The position numbers and the translations under genes are program-made. From Hyphomicrobiales bacterium (GTDB taxonomy: Bacteria > Pseudomonadota > Alphaproteobacteria > Rhizobiales > Rhizobiaceae): a DNA stretch of 64,000 nt. Shown in pieces: positions 35,236 through 43,297 of this stretch; the first letter of the stretch is position 1; each line of letters begins with the position of its first letter. The stretch covers positions 1-64,000 of the forward strand of contig UCCS01000024.1 in the NCBI GenBank assembly GCA_900470965.1. The letters are read 5' to 3'. The notes beneath the pieces are model-generated. The model did not search any database. It had not been told where the DNA came from and was given only the letters and a program-made list of their open reading frames with translations.

Positions 35236-36423
35236 ATGCAGCATACGCGCGAGGTTTTCGATTGGGCCGATCCCTTCCGGCTCGTGGAGCAACTGACCGA
35301 CGAGGAGCGCATGGTGCAGGAGACCGCCCATGCCTATGCACAGGAAAAGCTCGGCCCCCGTGTCCTCGAAGCCTTCCGCAACGAGAAGACCGATCCGGAA
35401 ATATTCCGGGAGATGGGCGAACTCGGCCTTCTCGGCCCCACGATCGATCCGGAATATGGCGGCGCTGGTCTCGGCTACGTCGCTTACGGCCTGATTGCCC
35501 GCGAAGTGGAACGGGTCGACAGCGGTTACCGTTCGATGATGAGCGTGCAGTCCTCGCTGGTCATGGTGCCGATCGACGCCTTCGGCTCCGACGAGCAGAA
35601 GAAGAAATATCTGCCGAAACTTGCGACCGGCGAATGGATCGGATGTTTTGGCTTGACCGAGCCCAATCACGGCTCCGATCCGGGCTCCATGGCGACGCGG
35701 GCAAAGAAGGTTGACGGCGGTTATAGCTTGACGGGCTCCAAGGCCTGGATCTCGAACGCGCCGATTGCCGATGTCTTCGTCGTCTGGGCAAAGACCGAGG
35801 ATGGCCTCATCCGCGGTTTCATCCTGGAAAAAGGCTGGAAGGGTCTCTCAGCCCCGAAGATCCAGGGCAAGGTTGGGCTTCGTGCCTCGATCACAGGCGA
35901 AGTCGTCATGGACAATGTCTTCATGCCGGAAGAGAATCTGCTACCCGACGTCAGCGGCCTCAAAGGACCTTTCACCTGCCTCAACTCCGCTCGCTTCGGC
36001 ATCGCCTGGGGCGCGCTGGGTGCAGCTGAAGCCTGTTATGCGACGGCCCGGCAATATACGCTGGACCGCCAGCAGTTCGGCCGGCCGCTCGCCGCCAACC
36101 AGCTCATCCAGAAGAAGCTTGCCGATATGGCAACCGAAATCTCGCTCGGGCTTCAGGGATGTTTGCGTCTTGGCCGCATGAAGGAAGAAGGTCATCCGCC
36201 CGTCGAACTGACGTCGATCCTCAAGCGCAATTCCTGCGGCAAGGCACTGGAGATTGCTCGTGCCGCCCGCGACATGCTGGGCGGCAATGGCATTTCCGAC
36301 GAGTTCGGCGTCGCTCGCCACCTCGTCAATCTCGAAGTGGTCAACACCTACGAGGGAACGCATGACATTCATGCGCTTATTCTCGGTCGTGCGATCACAG
36401 GCATTGCCGCCTTCTCCAACTAA
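35236..36423 (+). CDS. gcdH: Glutaryl-CoA dehydrogenase (acyl-CoA dehydrogenase family)
   Basis: This 395-aa flavoenzyme dehydrogenates and decarboxylates glutaryl-CoA to crotonyl-CoA in lysine and tryptophan breakdown. The N-terminal part has [20 protein letters not shown], the FAD/substrate motif is [17 protein letters not shown], and the C-terminus has [17 protein letters not shown] and the catalytic Glu in [20 protein letters not shown], all as in GcdH. ATG 35236 has GAGGAG seven bases upstream and is preferred over an upstream in-frame start at 35218. No other glutarate gene is adjacent. Confidence 0.92.
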   Translation: MQHTREVFDWADPFRLVEQLTDEERMVQETAHAYAQEKLGPRVLEAFRNEKTDPEIFREMGELGLLGPTIDPEYGGAGLGYVAYGLIAREVERVDSGYRSMMSVQSSLVMVPIDAFGSDEQKKKYLPKLATGEWIGCFGLTEPNHGSDPGSMATRAKKVDGGYSLTGSKAWISNAPIADVFVVWAKTEDGLIRGFILEKGWKGLSAPKIQGKVGLRASITGEVVMDNVFMPEENLLPDVSGLKGPFTCLNSARFGIAWGALGAAEACYATARQYTLDRQQFGRPLAANQLIQKKLADMATEISLGLQGCLRLGRMKEEGHPPVELTSILKRNSCGKALEIARAARDMLGGNGISDEFGVARHLVNLEVVNTYEGTHDIHALILGRAITGIAAFSN

Positions 36424-36519
36424 TTCAGTCGCGCGCGAGGCGAATTGCAACCTTGACAACAATGTGCAAACCTCCCCTTGCCGCGGCAGAGAGGCCTGCG
36501 GTGCAAGGGGGATTTGCAT

Positions 36520-36978
36520 ATGTTTCTGCTGCTCGCACTTCTGATCGGCGTCATTGCCGGTCTTCGCGCCATGACCGCACCTGCCGCCATCGCCTGGGGC
36601 GCAGCACTCGGCTGGTTCGATATCTCTCAGACGCCGCTTGCCTTCATGGGCTACCAGTGGACACCGTGGATATTCACGGCGCTTGCCATCATTGAGCTCA
36701 TCACCGACCAGTTACCCTCCACCCCCTCGCGCAAGGTGCCGATCCAGTTCGCCACCCGCATCATCGTCGGCGCGCTGTGCGGTGCCGTCATCGGCGCCGC
36801 AAGCAGTCTGCTCTTCGCCGGCCTGATCGCCGGCATCATCGGCGCGGTCATCGGCACGCTCGGCGGTGCAGCCGCCCGCGGCAAGCTCGCAGCCTCCTTC
36901 GGCCAGGATCGTCCGGCGGCCCTGATCGAGGATGCCGTTGCCGTCATCGGCGCCATTATCATCGCGTGGGCAGTCTGA
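36520..36978 (+). CDS. DUF4126-type inner-membrane protein
   Basis: This 152-aa, very hydrophobic protein has about four membrane segments, starting MFLLLALLIGVIAGLRAMTA, with glycine-rich segments GALCGAVIGAASSLLFAGLI and GAVIGTLGGAAARG. It matches the DUF4126 pattern; the function is not known. GGGGG lies upstream of ATG 36520. Its TGA overlaps the ATG of the MerA-like gene (TGATG), so the two are translationally coupled and may work together. Confidence 0.75.
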   Translation: MFLLLALLIGVIAGLRAMTAPAAIAWGAALGWFDISQTPLAFMGYQWTPWIFTALAIIELITDQLPSTPSRKVPIQFATRIIVGALCGAVIGAASSLLFAGLIAGIIGAVIGTLGGAAARGKLAASFGQDRPAALIEDAVAVIGAIIIAWAV

Positions 36979-38339
36979 TGAAGAGCTTCGACGCAATCGT
37001 CATCGGCGCCGGCCAGGCCGGCCCATTCCTCGCCGCCCGCATGGCGGAAACGGGCATGAAGGTGGCGCTGATCGAGCGCAAGTTCCTCGGCGGCACCTGC
37101 GTCAATGCAGGCTGCATGCCGACGAAGACACTGGTAGCAAGCGCCCGCGCTGCCCATGTGGCGCGGCGTGGCGCCGATTACGGCGTGCAGATCCCGGGCG
37201 AAATCGCAATCGACATGAAGACCGTGCGCGATCGCGCAGAGACGATCATCATGAATGCCCGCAACGGTTTGAGCGGCTGGTTCGGTGGCATGAAAACCAT
37301 GACCGTCATCTACGGCCATGCCCGCTTCACGGGCCCGAAAGAAGTCGTCGTCAACGGCGAGACGCTGACGGCACCGAAGATTTTCCTCAATGTCGGCGCC
37401 CGCCCGACGATCCCCGATATGCCGGGCCTTGCCGATATCGATTATCTGACCAGCACCGGCATCATCCATCTCGACAGCCTGCCGAAGCATCTCGCCATTA
37501 TCGGCGGCAGCTATATCGGCCTGGAATTCGCACAGATGTACCGGCGTTTCGGTACAGCGGTGACGGTGATCGAGCGCGGCCCGAAACTCGCCTCCCGCGA
37601 GGACGAGGATATTTCCGATGCGATCGCCGAAATCCTGAGATCCGAGGGCATAAAGATCCATATCGACGTCAAGGACATCCGCTTTGCCAAGGGCGCCGAT
37701 GGTGTGACCGTCACAGCCGACTCCGAAACGATCGAGGCAAGCCATGTGCTTGTCGCCACCGGCCGGACGCCGAATACCGACGACCTCGGCCTCGATGCCG
37801 CGGGTGTGGCCACCGACAAGCGCGGCTTCATTACCGTCGACGACCGGTTGGCCACCAATGTCGAAGGCATATGGGCGCTCGGGGACTGCAACGGCCACGG
37901 CGCCTTCACCCATACGTCCTACAATGACTTCGAGATCGCCGCCGCCAATCTGCTCGACGGTGGCGACCGCAAAGTTTCGAGCCGCATTCTGGCCTATGCC
38001 CTCTATATCGATCCGCCGCTTGGCCGCGTCGGCATGACGGAAAAGCAGGCACGCGCCTCAGGCCGCAGGATCATGGTCTCGACGCGGCCGATGAGCAGGG
38101 TCGGCCGCGCCAATGAGCGCGGCGAAACCAAGGGCTTCATGAAGGTGGTCGCAGATGCCGAGACCAAGGAAATCCTGGGTGCAGCCATTCTCGGCATCGA
38201 AGGCGACGAGGCAATCCACGGCTTCATCGATGCCATGAATGCCGGCACGACCTATCCGGTGCTGCGGTGGTCCGTGCCGATACACCCGACCGTTTCGGAA
38301 TTGATCCCGACGCTGCTGGGTGATTTGAAGGCGATCTGA
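36978..38339 (+). CDS. FAD-dependent pyridine nucleotide-disulfide oxidoreductase (MerA-like)
   Basis: This 453-aa flavoenzyme starts FDAIVIGAGQAGPFLAARMA and has the redox motif GGTCVNAGCMPTKT with the two active cysteines (CVNAGC). The NAD(P) segment is IIGGSYIGLEFAQMYRRFGT and the FAD segment is IWALGDCNGHGAF. The dimerisation domain ends with HPTVSELIPTL, holding the catalytic His-Glu pair. It resembles mercuric reductase-like proteins lacking the N-terminal heavy-metal domain and the C-terminal vicinal cysteines, so a mercury substrate is unlikely. It is coupled to the DUF4126 gene and followed by a DedA gene. Confidence 0.87.
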   Translation: MKSFDAIVIGAGQAGPFLAARMAETGMKVALIERKFLGGTCVNAGCMPTKTLVASARAAHVARRGADYGVQIPGEIAIDMKTVRDRAETIIMNARNGLSGWFGGMKTMTVIYGHARFTGPKEVVVNGETLTAPKIFLNVGARPTIPDMPGLADIDYLTSTGIIHLDSLPKHLAIIGGSYIGLEFAQMYRRFGTAVTVIERGPKLASREDEDISDAIAEILRSEGIKIHIDVKDIRFAKGADGVTVTADSETIEASHVLVATGRTPNTDDLGLDAAGVATDKRGFITVDDRLATNVEGIWALGDCNGHGAFTHTSYNDFEIAAANLLDGGDRKVSSRILAYALYIDPPLGRVGMTEKQARASGRRIMVSTRPMSRVGRANERGETKGFMKVVADAETKEILGAAILGIEGDEAIHGFIDAMNAGTTYPVLRWSVPIHPTVSELIPTLLGDLKAI

Positions 38340-38372
38340 TCCCGAAGATCGCAATCAGCGGGAGACCGGTCA

Positions 38373-38942
38373 TTGAATATCGAACTGCTGATCGAAAATT
38401 ACGGCCTCCCGGCGATCTTTCTCGGCACCGCCTTTGAGGGTGAAACTGCCGCCTTTCTCGGCGGCGTCATCGCGCATCGCGACCTTCTGACCTATTGGGC
38501 CGCCTCAATGGCCGCCTCGGCGGGATCATTCGCCGGAGATCAGATGTGGTTCTTTGCCGGCCGCTATGCCGCCCAATGGAGTTTCGTTCGCCGCGTGATG
38601 GAGACGCCGGCGCTCGCACGGGTCACGCAACTTCTCGAAAAATATCCGACCGGCTTCATTTTTGCGTTCCGCTTTCTGGTGGGATTGCGGACGATCAGCC
38701 CGATCGTCATCGGCACGACGCATATATCGACGCAGAGGTTCCTCGTGCTCAACCTTCTGGCGGCGCTCATCTGGGGCCAGCTTTTCACGGCACTCGGCTA
38801 TGCCTTTGGGCACGGGATTCACCAGATATTCGGTCGCCTGCCGCTGCATCATCATCTGCTGATCGCACTCGGCGCCGCGGCCCTCATCGCGGGCGCGGCG
38901 CTGGTGCTTCGCAAGAGGAAATTGGGGATCAAGTACCCGTAA
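38373..38942 (+). CDS. DedA-family membrane protein
   Basis: This 189-aa membrane protein has the DedA/SNARE-associated domain, with the conserved FLGTAFEGETAAFLGGVIAH and FRFLVGLRTISPIVIGTTHI containing the family F/G-x-R-P-like arginine segment. DedA proteins take part in lipid carrier flipping and envelope homeostasis. The start is TTG 38373 with GGGAG eight bases upstream. It follows the MerA-like gene by 33 bases, and its stop lies six bases from the end of the convergent dehydrogenase gene. Confidence 0.87.
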   Translation: MNIELLIENYGLPAIFLGTAFEGETAAFLGGVIAHRDLLTYWAASMAASAGSFAGDQMWFFAGRYAAQWSFVRRVMETPALARVTQLLEKYPTGFIFAFRFLVGLRTISPIVIGTTHISTQRFLVLNLLAALIWGQLFTALGYAFGHGIHQIFGRLPLHHHLLIALGAAALIAGAALVLRKRKLGIKYP

Positions 38943-38948
38943 AGGGCC

Positions 38949-39992
38949 TTAGTCCATGACGATCTGCAGCTTGACATCCGTCGGACGCGCCTCGACCGCG
39001 CGGTCAAAGGCCTTGATCGAATCCTCGAAGGTGAAGGTCTCTGATATCAACGGCTTAAGGTCGACACGACCCGATCCGAGAAGGGCGATCGAGCGCTCAT
39101 ACTGATGGGCGTAGCGGAACACCGTCTCGATGCGGATTTCCTTGGTGGAGGCCGTCGAGACGTCGAAGCCAACAGGGTTGACCGGCAGCCCGACGGCGAC
39201 GATGACGCCGCCGGGGCGCGGAAGCGCCATGATCGTCTCCCAGGCTTTCGGTGAGCCCGAGCATTCGAAGACCACATCCGCACCCCAGCCATCGGTCAGT
39301 CGGCTGACTTCCTCGGCGAGGTTTTTTTCGCGGATATTGACCGGTATAACGCCCTGGTACTGTGCAGCAATATCGAGCTTCGGCGGGGCGAGGTCGGCAA
39401 CGATCGCGCGGGCGCAGCCGCCGGCAAGAGCAGCAATCGCAACCATGGTGCCGATCGGGCCGGCGCCGAGGACGACGGCCGTGTCGCCAGGTGCAATCTT
39501 CGCCTTGGTGGCGGCCTGCATTCCGACCGCGAAAGGCTCGACCATCGCGCCTTCGGCGAAGCTGACATTGTCGGGCAGCTTGAACGTATAATTGGCCGGG
39601 TGCACGACCTCAGGCGTCAGGACACCATGGATCGGCGGCGTCGCCCAGAAGGCAACGGCCGGATCGACATTGTACATGCCGAGCCGGCTTGCCTTGGAAT
39701 TGGGATCGGGAATACCGGGTTCCATGCAGACGCGATCGCCGACCTTCAGATGCGTCACACCGGAGCCGACCTCGACCACAGTGCCTGCCGCCTCATGGCC
39801 GAGCACCATTGGCTCGTTGACGATGAAGGGGCCGATCTTGCCATGCGTGTAATAATGCACGTCGGAGCCGCAGACACCCACGGTGTGGATCTTTATCTTC
39901 ACCTGCCCAGGCCCTGTCTCCAGAGGCAGATCGATATCGCGAAGCGCAAGCTCATGCTGGCGCTCCAGTACCAGCGCACGGACTTTGGTCAT
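38949..39992 (-). CDS. Zinc alcohol dehydrogenase, xylitol/polyol dehydrogenase type
   Basis: This 347-aa medium-chain dehydrogenase of the sorbitol/xylitol type has catalytic zinc ligands in [13 protein letters not shown] (Cys) and [13 protein letters not shown] (His-Glu). The coenzyme motif is [16 protein letters not shown], and [10 protein letters not shown] follows. The usual four-cysteine structural zinc loop is absent (region [20 protein letters not shown]), as in sorbitol dehydrogenase relatives. It oxidises a polyol to a ketose with NAD, for example xylitol to D-xylulose. It stands alone; the 20-bp inverted repeat at 40101-40120 may be its operator. Confidence 0.85.
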   Translation of the reverse strand: MTKVRALVLERQHELALRDIDLPLETGPGQVKIKIHTVGVCGSDVHYYTHGKIGPFIVNEPMVLGHEAAGTVVEVGSGVTHLKVGDRVCMEPGIPDPNSKASRLGMYNVDPAVAFWATPPIHGVLTPEVVHPANYTFKLPDNVSFAEGAMVEPFAVGMQAATKAKIAPGDTAVVLGAGPIGTMVAIAALAGGCARAIVADLAPPKLDIAAQYQGVIPVNIREKNLAEEVSRLTDGWGADVVFECSGSPKAWETIMALPRPGGVIVAVGLPVNPVGFDVSTASTKEIRIETVFRYAHQYERSIALLGSGRVDLKPLISETFTFEDSIKAFDRAVEARPTDVKLQIVMD

Positions 39993-40100
39993 GATCGGTT
40001 TCCTTCCCTATGGCTCCCGCGATTCATGGGGCGCCGTTGCGGCGACTATAAGACCGCAAGGCGGAGCAATTCAATCATCTCCATCAGGCTTTTGCTCATT

Positions 40101-40120
40101 ATGTGACGAAATGCTCACAT
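40101..40120. promoter_or_regulatory. Inverted repeat upstream of the polyol dehydrogenase gene
   Basis: ATGTGA-cgaaatgc-TCACAT is a perfect 6-bp inverted repeat with an 8-bp spacer, about 110 bases upstream of the dehydrogenase start and 113 bases before the small gene at 40233. TGCTCA also occurs twice, 19 bases apart. It is a candidate operator. Confidence 0.4.
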
Positions 40121-40232
40121 GATTATCACCCGAAAGATAAGCTCGCACTAGACGTCCGTATGATTCCGGAAAGGCCCGGCGAGGACTACATTTACCATCA
40201 AGGACCACGACAAAGTGGAAAGGAGTGAAGCG

Positions 40233-40421
40233 ATGACGCACGACAACGATAATGTCGGCAGAAACCTGTCTTCCAACTCGCGGATCACGCGACAGCTCCG
40301 CGAATTCTGGCACAACCTGGTGGATGAGGCCGTTGCTTCACTCCAGCAAGGCCGCCAACCGCAGCCAGTGCGGGTTATTGCACGGGCGCGGGATCGAAAT
40401 CGCCCTCCGCAGCGTTATTAA
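40233..40421 (+). CDS. Small protein of unknown function (62 aa)
   Basis: I recognise no family. The ATG at 40233 has AAAGGAG seven bases upstream, which is strong support for translation. The protein starts MTHDNDNVGRNLSSNSRITR, has a central amphipathic segment (QLREFWHNLVDEAVASLQQG) and a basic, proline-containing tail (ARDRNRPPQRY). It is soluble and positively charged at the C-terminus. It precedes the CopC-domain gene by 75 bases on the same strand; a functional link is not shown. Confidence 0.6.
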   Translation: MTHDNDNVGRNLSSNSRITRQLREFWHNLVDEAVASLQQGRQPQPVRVIARARDRNRPPQRY

Positions 40422-40496
40422 GCATGCGACGGCATGGCGCGGCGGGTGCATGACGCTCCCGACACCATGCGGATCGGCAATGTAAGGAAGACCGTC

Positions 40497-40859
40497 ATGA
40501 AATCGATTGTGTCATTCTGCCTGTTCGCATCTCTTCTCTTTGCCGCAAACGAGGCGTCTGCGGCGATCGAAGAAGCATCGCTTCCGCCGCCGCAGCAGGA
40601 AGAAAAGCTGGTGCCGGCCAATCTCGAGCTCACCTTCACCGGCCCTGTCGATCTCGCCCGCTCGACCGCCACCCTTCTCGATGCCCAGGGCCTGACATTG
40701 CCGACCGGCAAGCCGTTTCTTTCGGGACCGGAAGGCTCCGTCTTCAAGGTCCCGCTCGATCCGTCCATGGCGCCTGGCGTCTATACGCTCAACTGGCGCG
40801 TACTCTCGATGGACGGCCACAGTGCTGAGGGCCACTACCAGTTCCGGGTTGATCCCTGA
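40497..40859 (+). CDS. Periplasmic CopC-domain protein
   Basis: This 120-aa protein has a Sec signal peptide (MKSIVSFCLFASLLFAANEA up to SA at residue 22). The CopC-like immunoglobulin fold follows: PPPQQEEKLVPANLELTFTG, VYTLNWRVLSMDGHSAEGHY and a C-terminal FRV strand. CopC proteins bind copper in the periplasm. The late WRVLSMDGHSAEG motif with its histidine is present, but the N-terminal histidine seen in many CopC proteins is not (the mature end is AIEEASLP). No copD gene follows. ATG 40497 has AAGGAAG upstream. A strong terminator follows. Confidence 0.82.
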   Translation: MKSIVSFCLFASLLFAANEASAAIEEASLPPPQQEEKLVPANLELTFTGPVDLARSTATLLDAQGLTLPTGKPFLSGPEGSVFKVPLDPSMAPGVYTLNWRVLSMDGHSAEGHYQFRVDP

Positions 40860-40888
40860 ACGTTCCGATATCAAGCTGTTCGAAATAG

Positions 40889-40917
40889 CGCCGTGCCGTC
40901 CGGGCACGGCGTTTTTT
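40889..40917 (+). terminator. Rho-independent terminator after the CopC-domain gene
   Basis: CGCCGTGCC-gtccg-GGCACGGCG is a 9-bp perfect stem followed by TTTTTT. It is a classic intrinsic terminator 30 bases after the stop codon, and it separates this gene from the kdp region. Confidence 0.85.
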
Positions 40918-40959
40918 GTCTATCCGGCCGCATAAGCGCGTTTTGACCGCATAAAGGCA

Positions 40960-40976
40960 TTTATAAGATTTTTATA
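40960..40976 (+). promoter_or_regulatory. AT-rich direct repeat, candidate KdpE site upstream of the kdp genes
   Basis: TTTATA at 40960-40965 is repeated at 40971-40976, one helical turn apart, inside an AT-rich stretch in otherwise GC-rich DNA. KdpE sites in enterobacteria are AT-rich with TTTATA-like half-sites. It lies 187 bases before the first small ORF; a promoter could not be assigned. No other signal was seen between 40918 and 41146. Confidence 0.4.
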
Positions 40977-41146
40977 TTGATGCCCCCGATGCAATCTCGA
41001 ACCTTTATGCACTTCGGCCGCATATTAATGTCCGAGTGATCGCAAAGATCATCTCCACGCCAGAAAGCATAAAAGGTGTCGCTTCCACTGAGCCGGCGCC
41101 CTTTGTCTTGTCTGACTCCAAGAATAACAAACCGGAGTCAAGATCG

Positions 41147-41230
41147 ATGATGGATATAATTCTACTCGGCACTGCAATCGTATTTTTCGGACTTTGCTTT
41201 GCCTATACGCGCGCCTGCGACAGGCTTTGA
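41147..41230 (+). CDS. 27-aa single-span membrane protein upstream of kdpF
   Basis: This short frame starts with two ATG codons (MMDIILLGTAIVFFGLCFAY, then TRACDRL) and encodes one membrane segment with a charged C-terminus. GGAG lies ten bases upstream. It ends 13 bases before kdpF, whose ribosome binding site is in the gap. A similar small gene ending in CERL/CDRL precedes kdpF in other proteobacteria, as I recall. It may be an accessory Kdp subunit, but this is inference. Confidence 0.6.
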   Translation: MMDIILLGTAIVFFGLCFAYTRACDRL

Positions 41231-41243
41231 CAGGAGAGAACAG

Positions 41244-41333
41244 ATGACCCTCGATTATATCTTGAGCGGTGCCGTGACCGTGTTTCTCACCGTCTACCTC
41301 ACCTACGCTCTCATCCGCCCAGAACGTTTCTGA
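41244..41333 (+). CDS. kdpF: Potassium-transporting ATPase small subunit KdpF
   Basis: This 29-aa protein (MTLDYILSGAVTVFLTVYLT, then YALIRPERF) has one membrane span and the C-terminal RPERF that is a hallmark of KdpF. It stabilises the KdpABC complex in the inner membrane. AGGAGAG lies directly upstream of ATG 41244. It is followed after 50 bases by kdpA. Confidence 0.88.
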   Translation: MTLDYILSGAVTVFLTVYLTYALIRPERF

Positions 41334-41383
41334 AAGAGCCGGCGCTTCTGATTGAAGCAGCCGGGTACTGAAAGTTTCCTCCC

Positions 41384-43087
41384 ATGACCCTCAACGGATG
41401 GCTTCAGATTCTGCTTTACTGCGGGATCGTCCTCATGCTCGTCAAACCGCTCGGCGGCTATATGACGCGTGTCTTCAGCGGCGAGCGCACATTCCTTTCA
41501 CCGGTCCTCGTTCCGATCGAACGAGGACTTTACGCCGTTTCCGGCACCAGCGAACGCGAAGACCAGCACTGGACCTCCTATGCCTTCGCCATGCTGATGT
41601 TCAACCTGATGGGCGTCATCGTGCTTTATGCGCTGATGCGCCTGCAAGGCACGTTGCCCTACAACCCGGCCGGCATGGCCGCCGTCGGTCCGGAACTCTC
41701 CTTCAACACCGCCGTCAGCTTCGTCTCCAATACCAATTGGCAGAATTACGGTGGCGAAAGCACCATGTCCTACCTGACACAGATGATGGGCTTCACCGTC
41801 CAGAACTTCGTGTCGGCTGCGACAGGCATGGCGATTGCCGTTGCGTTCATCCGCGCCTTCTCGCGCGCATCGGGCAAGGCGATCGGCAATTTCTGGGTCG
41901 ATATGATCCGCGCCACGCTCTACATTCTGCTGCCGATCTGCATCGTGCTGACGCTTGCCTATGTCTGGCTCGGCGTGCCGCAGACGCTCGGCCCCTATGT
42001 CGATGCGACAACGCTCGAAGGCGCCAAGCAGACGATCGCCGTCGGCCCCGTCGCCTCGCAGCTTGCCATCAAGATGCTCGGCACCAATGGCGGCGGTTTC
42101 TTCAATGCCAACTCCGCCCATCCCTTCGAGAACCCCGACAATATCTCGAACATGATCCAGATGGTGTCGATCTTTGCGATCGGCGCAGCCTTTACCAACG
42201 TCTTCGGCCGCATGGTCGGCAACCAGCGTCAGGGCTGGGCGATCCTCGCCTCCATGGGCCTGCTCTTCATCGTCGGCGTCGGCATCACCTACTGGGCTGA
42301 AGCTGCCGGCAACCCGCTGATGCATGCCTTCGGTCTCGGCGGCGGCAATATGGAAGGTAAGGAAGTCCGCTTCGGCGTTGCCATGTCCTCGCTGTTTGCG
42401 GTCATCACCACGGCTGCTTCCTGCGGCGCGGTCAATGCCATGCACGGCTCATTCACGGCGCTTGGCGGTCTGATCCCGCTCATCAATATGCAGCTCGGCG
42501 AAGTCATCGTCGGCGGCGTCGGCGCTGGCTTCTACGGCATCCTGATGTTCATCATCGTCGCCGTCTTCGTGGCAGGCCTCATGGTCGGCCGCACGCCGGA
42601 ATATCTCGGCAAGAAGATCGAGGCGAAGGAGATGAAGATGGCCGTTCTCGCCATCCTCTGCCTGCCGCTCGCCATGCTGGTCTTCACCGCGATCGCCAGC
42701 GTGCTGCCCTCGGCAGTCGCCTCGATCGGCACGGCCGGCCCGCACGGGTTCTCCGAAATCCTCTATGCCTATACGTCGGCTGCGGCCAACAACGGCTCGG
42801 CTTTCGGCGGTCTGACGGGCAACACGCCCTGGTACAACGTGACGCTCGGCATCGGCATGCTGATGGGTCGCTTCCTGGTCATCGTCCCGGCGCTTGCGAT
42901 CGCAGGCTCACTGATCACCAAGAAGACGGTACCAGCCTCGGCAGGCACCTTCCCGACTGACGGTCCGCTCTTCGTCGGTCTGCTCGTCGGCACCATCCTG
43001 ATCGTCGGCGGCCTGACTTTCTTCCCGGCGCTGGCCCTTGGCCCTGTTGTCGAGCACCTGGTCATGGTCGCCGGTCAGACCTTCTGA
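41384..43087 (+). CDS. kdpA: Potassium-transporting ATPase, K+-binding subunit KdpA
   Basis: This 567-aa inner-membrane protein has about ten membrane segments and the four K+ selectivity-filter regions of the SKT superfamily: [33 protein letters not shown], a third near [12 protein letters not shown], and [13 protein letters not shown]. It forms the K+ path of the high-affinity importer. The upstream sequence TTTCCTCCC is not a ribosome binding site, so initiation may depend on coupling or RNA structure. No earlier in-frame start was seen. Confidence 0.95.
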   Translation: MTLNGWLQILLYCGIVLMLVKPLGGYMTRVFSGERTFLSPVLVPIERGLYAVSGTSEREDQHWTSYAFAMLMFNLMGVIVLYALMRLQGTLPYNPAGMAAVGPELSFNTAVSFVSNTNWQNYGGESTMSYLTQMMGFTVQNFVSAATGMAIAVAFIRAFSRASGKAIGNFWVDMIRATLYILLPICIVLTLAYVWLGVPQTLGPYVDATTLEGAKQTIAVGPVASQLAIKMLGTNGGGFFNANSAHPFENPDNISNMIQMVSIFAIGAAFTNVFGRMVGNQRQGWAILASMGLLFIVGVGITYWAEAAGNPLMHAFGLGGGNMEGKEVRFGVAMSSLFAVITTAASCGAVNAMHGSFTALGGLIPLINMQLGEVIVGGVGAGFYGILMFIIVAVFVAGLMVGRTPEYLGKKIEAKEMKMAVLAILCLPLAMLVFTAIASVLPSAVASIGTAGPHGFSEILYAYTSAAANNGSAFGGLTGNTPWYNVTLGIGMLMGRFLVIVPALAIAGSLITKKTVPASAGTFPTDGPLFVGLLVGTILIVGGLTFFPALALGPVVEHLVMVAGQTF

Positions 43088-43096
43088 GGTGATGCG

Positions 43097-43252
43097 ATGA
43101 TCCTCCGTCACAGGCTCCGCAAAGCCTTCAATTCACGTCCCGGTACGCCGGGACGTGAACGTGAGCGACTGGCACGGGGCACCGACATCATCCTGGTGAT
43201 GATGGCAGGCCTGCTCGTCATCGTCTGCGCAATCAGAATTTTACAGGGCTGA
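43097..43252 (+). CDS. Unrecognised 51-aa membrane protein between kdpA and kdpB
   Basis: ATG 43097 has GAGGTG seven bases upstream, overlapping the kdpA stop. The frame runs for 51 codons. The product has a basic arginine-rich N-terminal half (RHRLRKAFNSRPGTPGRERE) and one membrane span (DIILVMMAGLLVIVCAIRIL). The start is nine bases after kdpA and the end is 45 bases before kdpB, so it sits inside the kdp operon. An 11-bp perfect hairpin lies inside it. I recognise no family; a role as small regulator or assembly factor of Kdp is inferred only from place. Confidence 0.6.
   Translation: MILRHRLRKAFNSRPGTPGRERERLARGTDIILVMMAGLLVIVCAIRILQG
43133..43158 (+). promoter_or_regulatory. 11-bp hairpin between kdpA and kdpB
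   Basis: TCACGTCCCGG-tacg-CCGGGACGTGA is a perfect 11-bp stem with a 4-nt loop. It lies within the 51-aa frame and encodes SRPGTPGRE. There is no T-run. It could set the kdpA to kdpB expression ratio or be a selfish palindrome inserted in the gap. Confidence 0.5.
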
Positions 43253-43297
43253 CCGGCCATCCGGTTCGCCATCCTCGTTTCAAAGCTGGAGTCTCTT

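Noticed and set aside
36978..38339. Call as true mercuric reductase merA
   Set aside because: There is no N-terminal heavy-metal domain, no C-terminal cysteine pair and no mer genes nearby.
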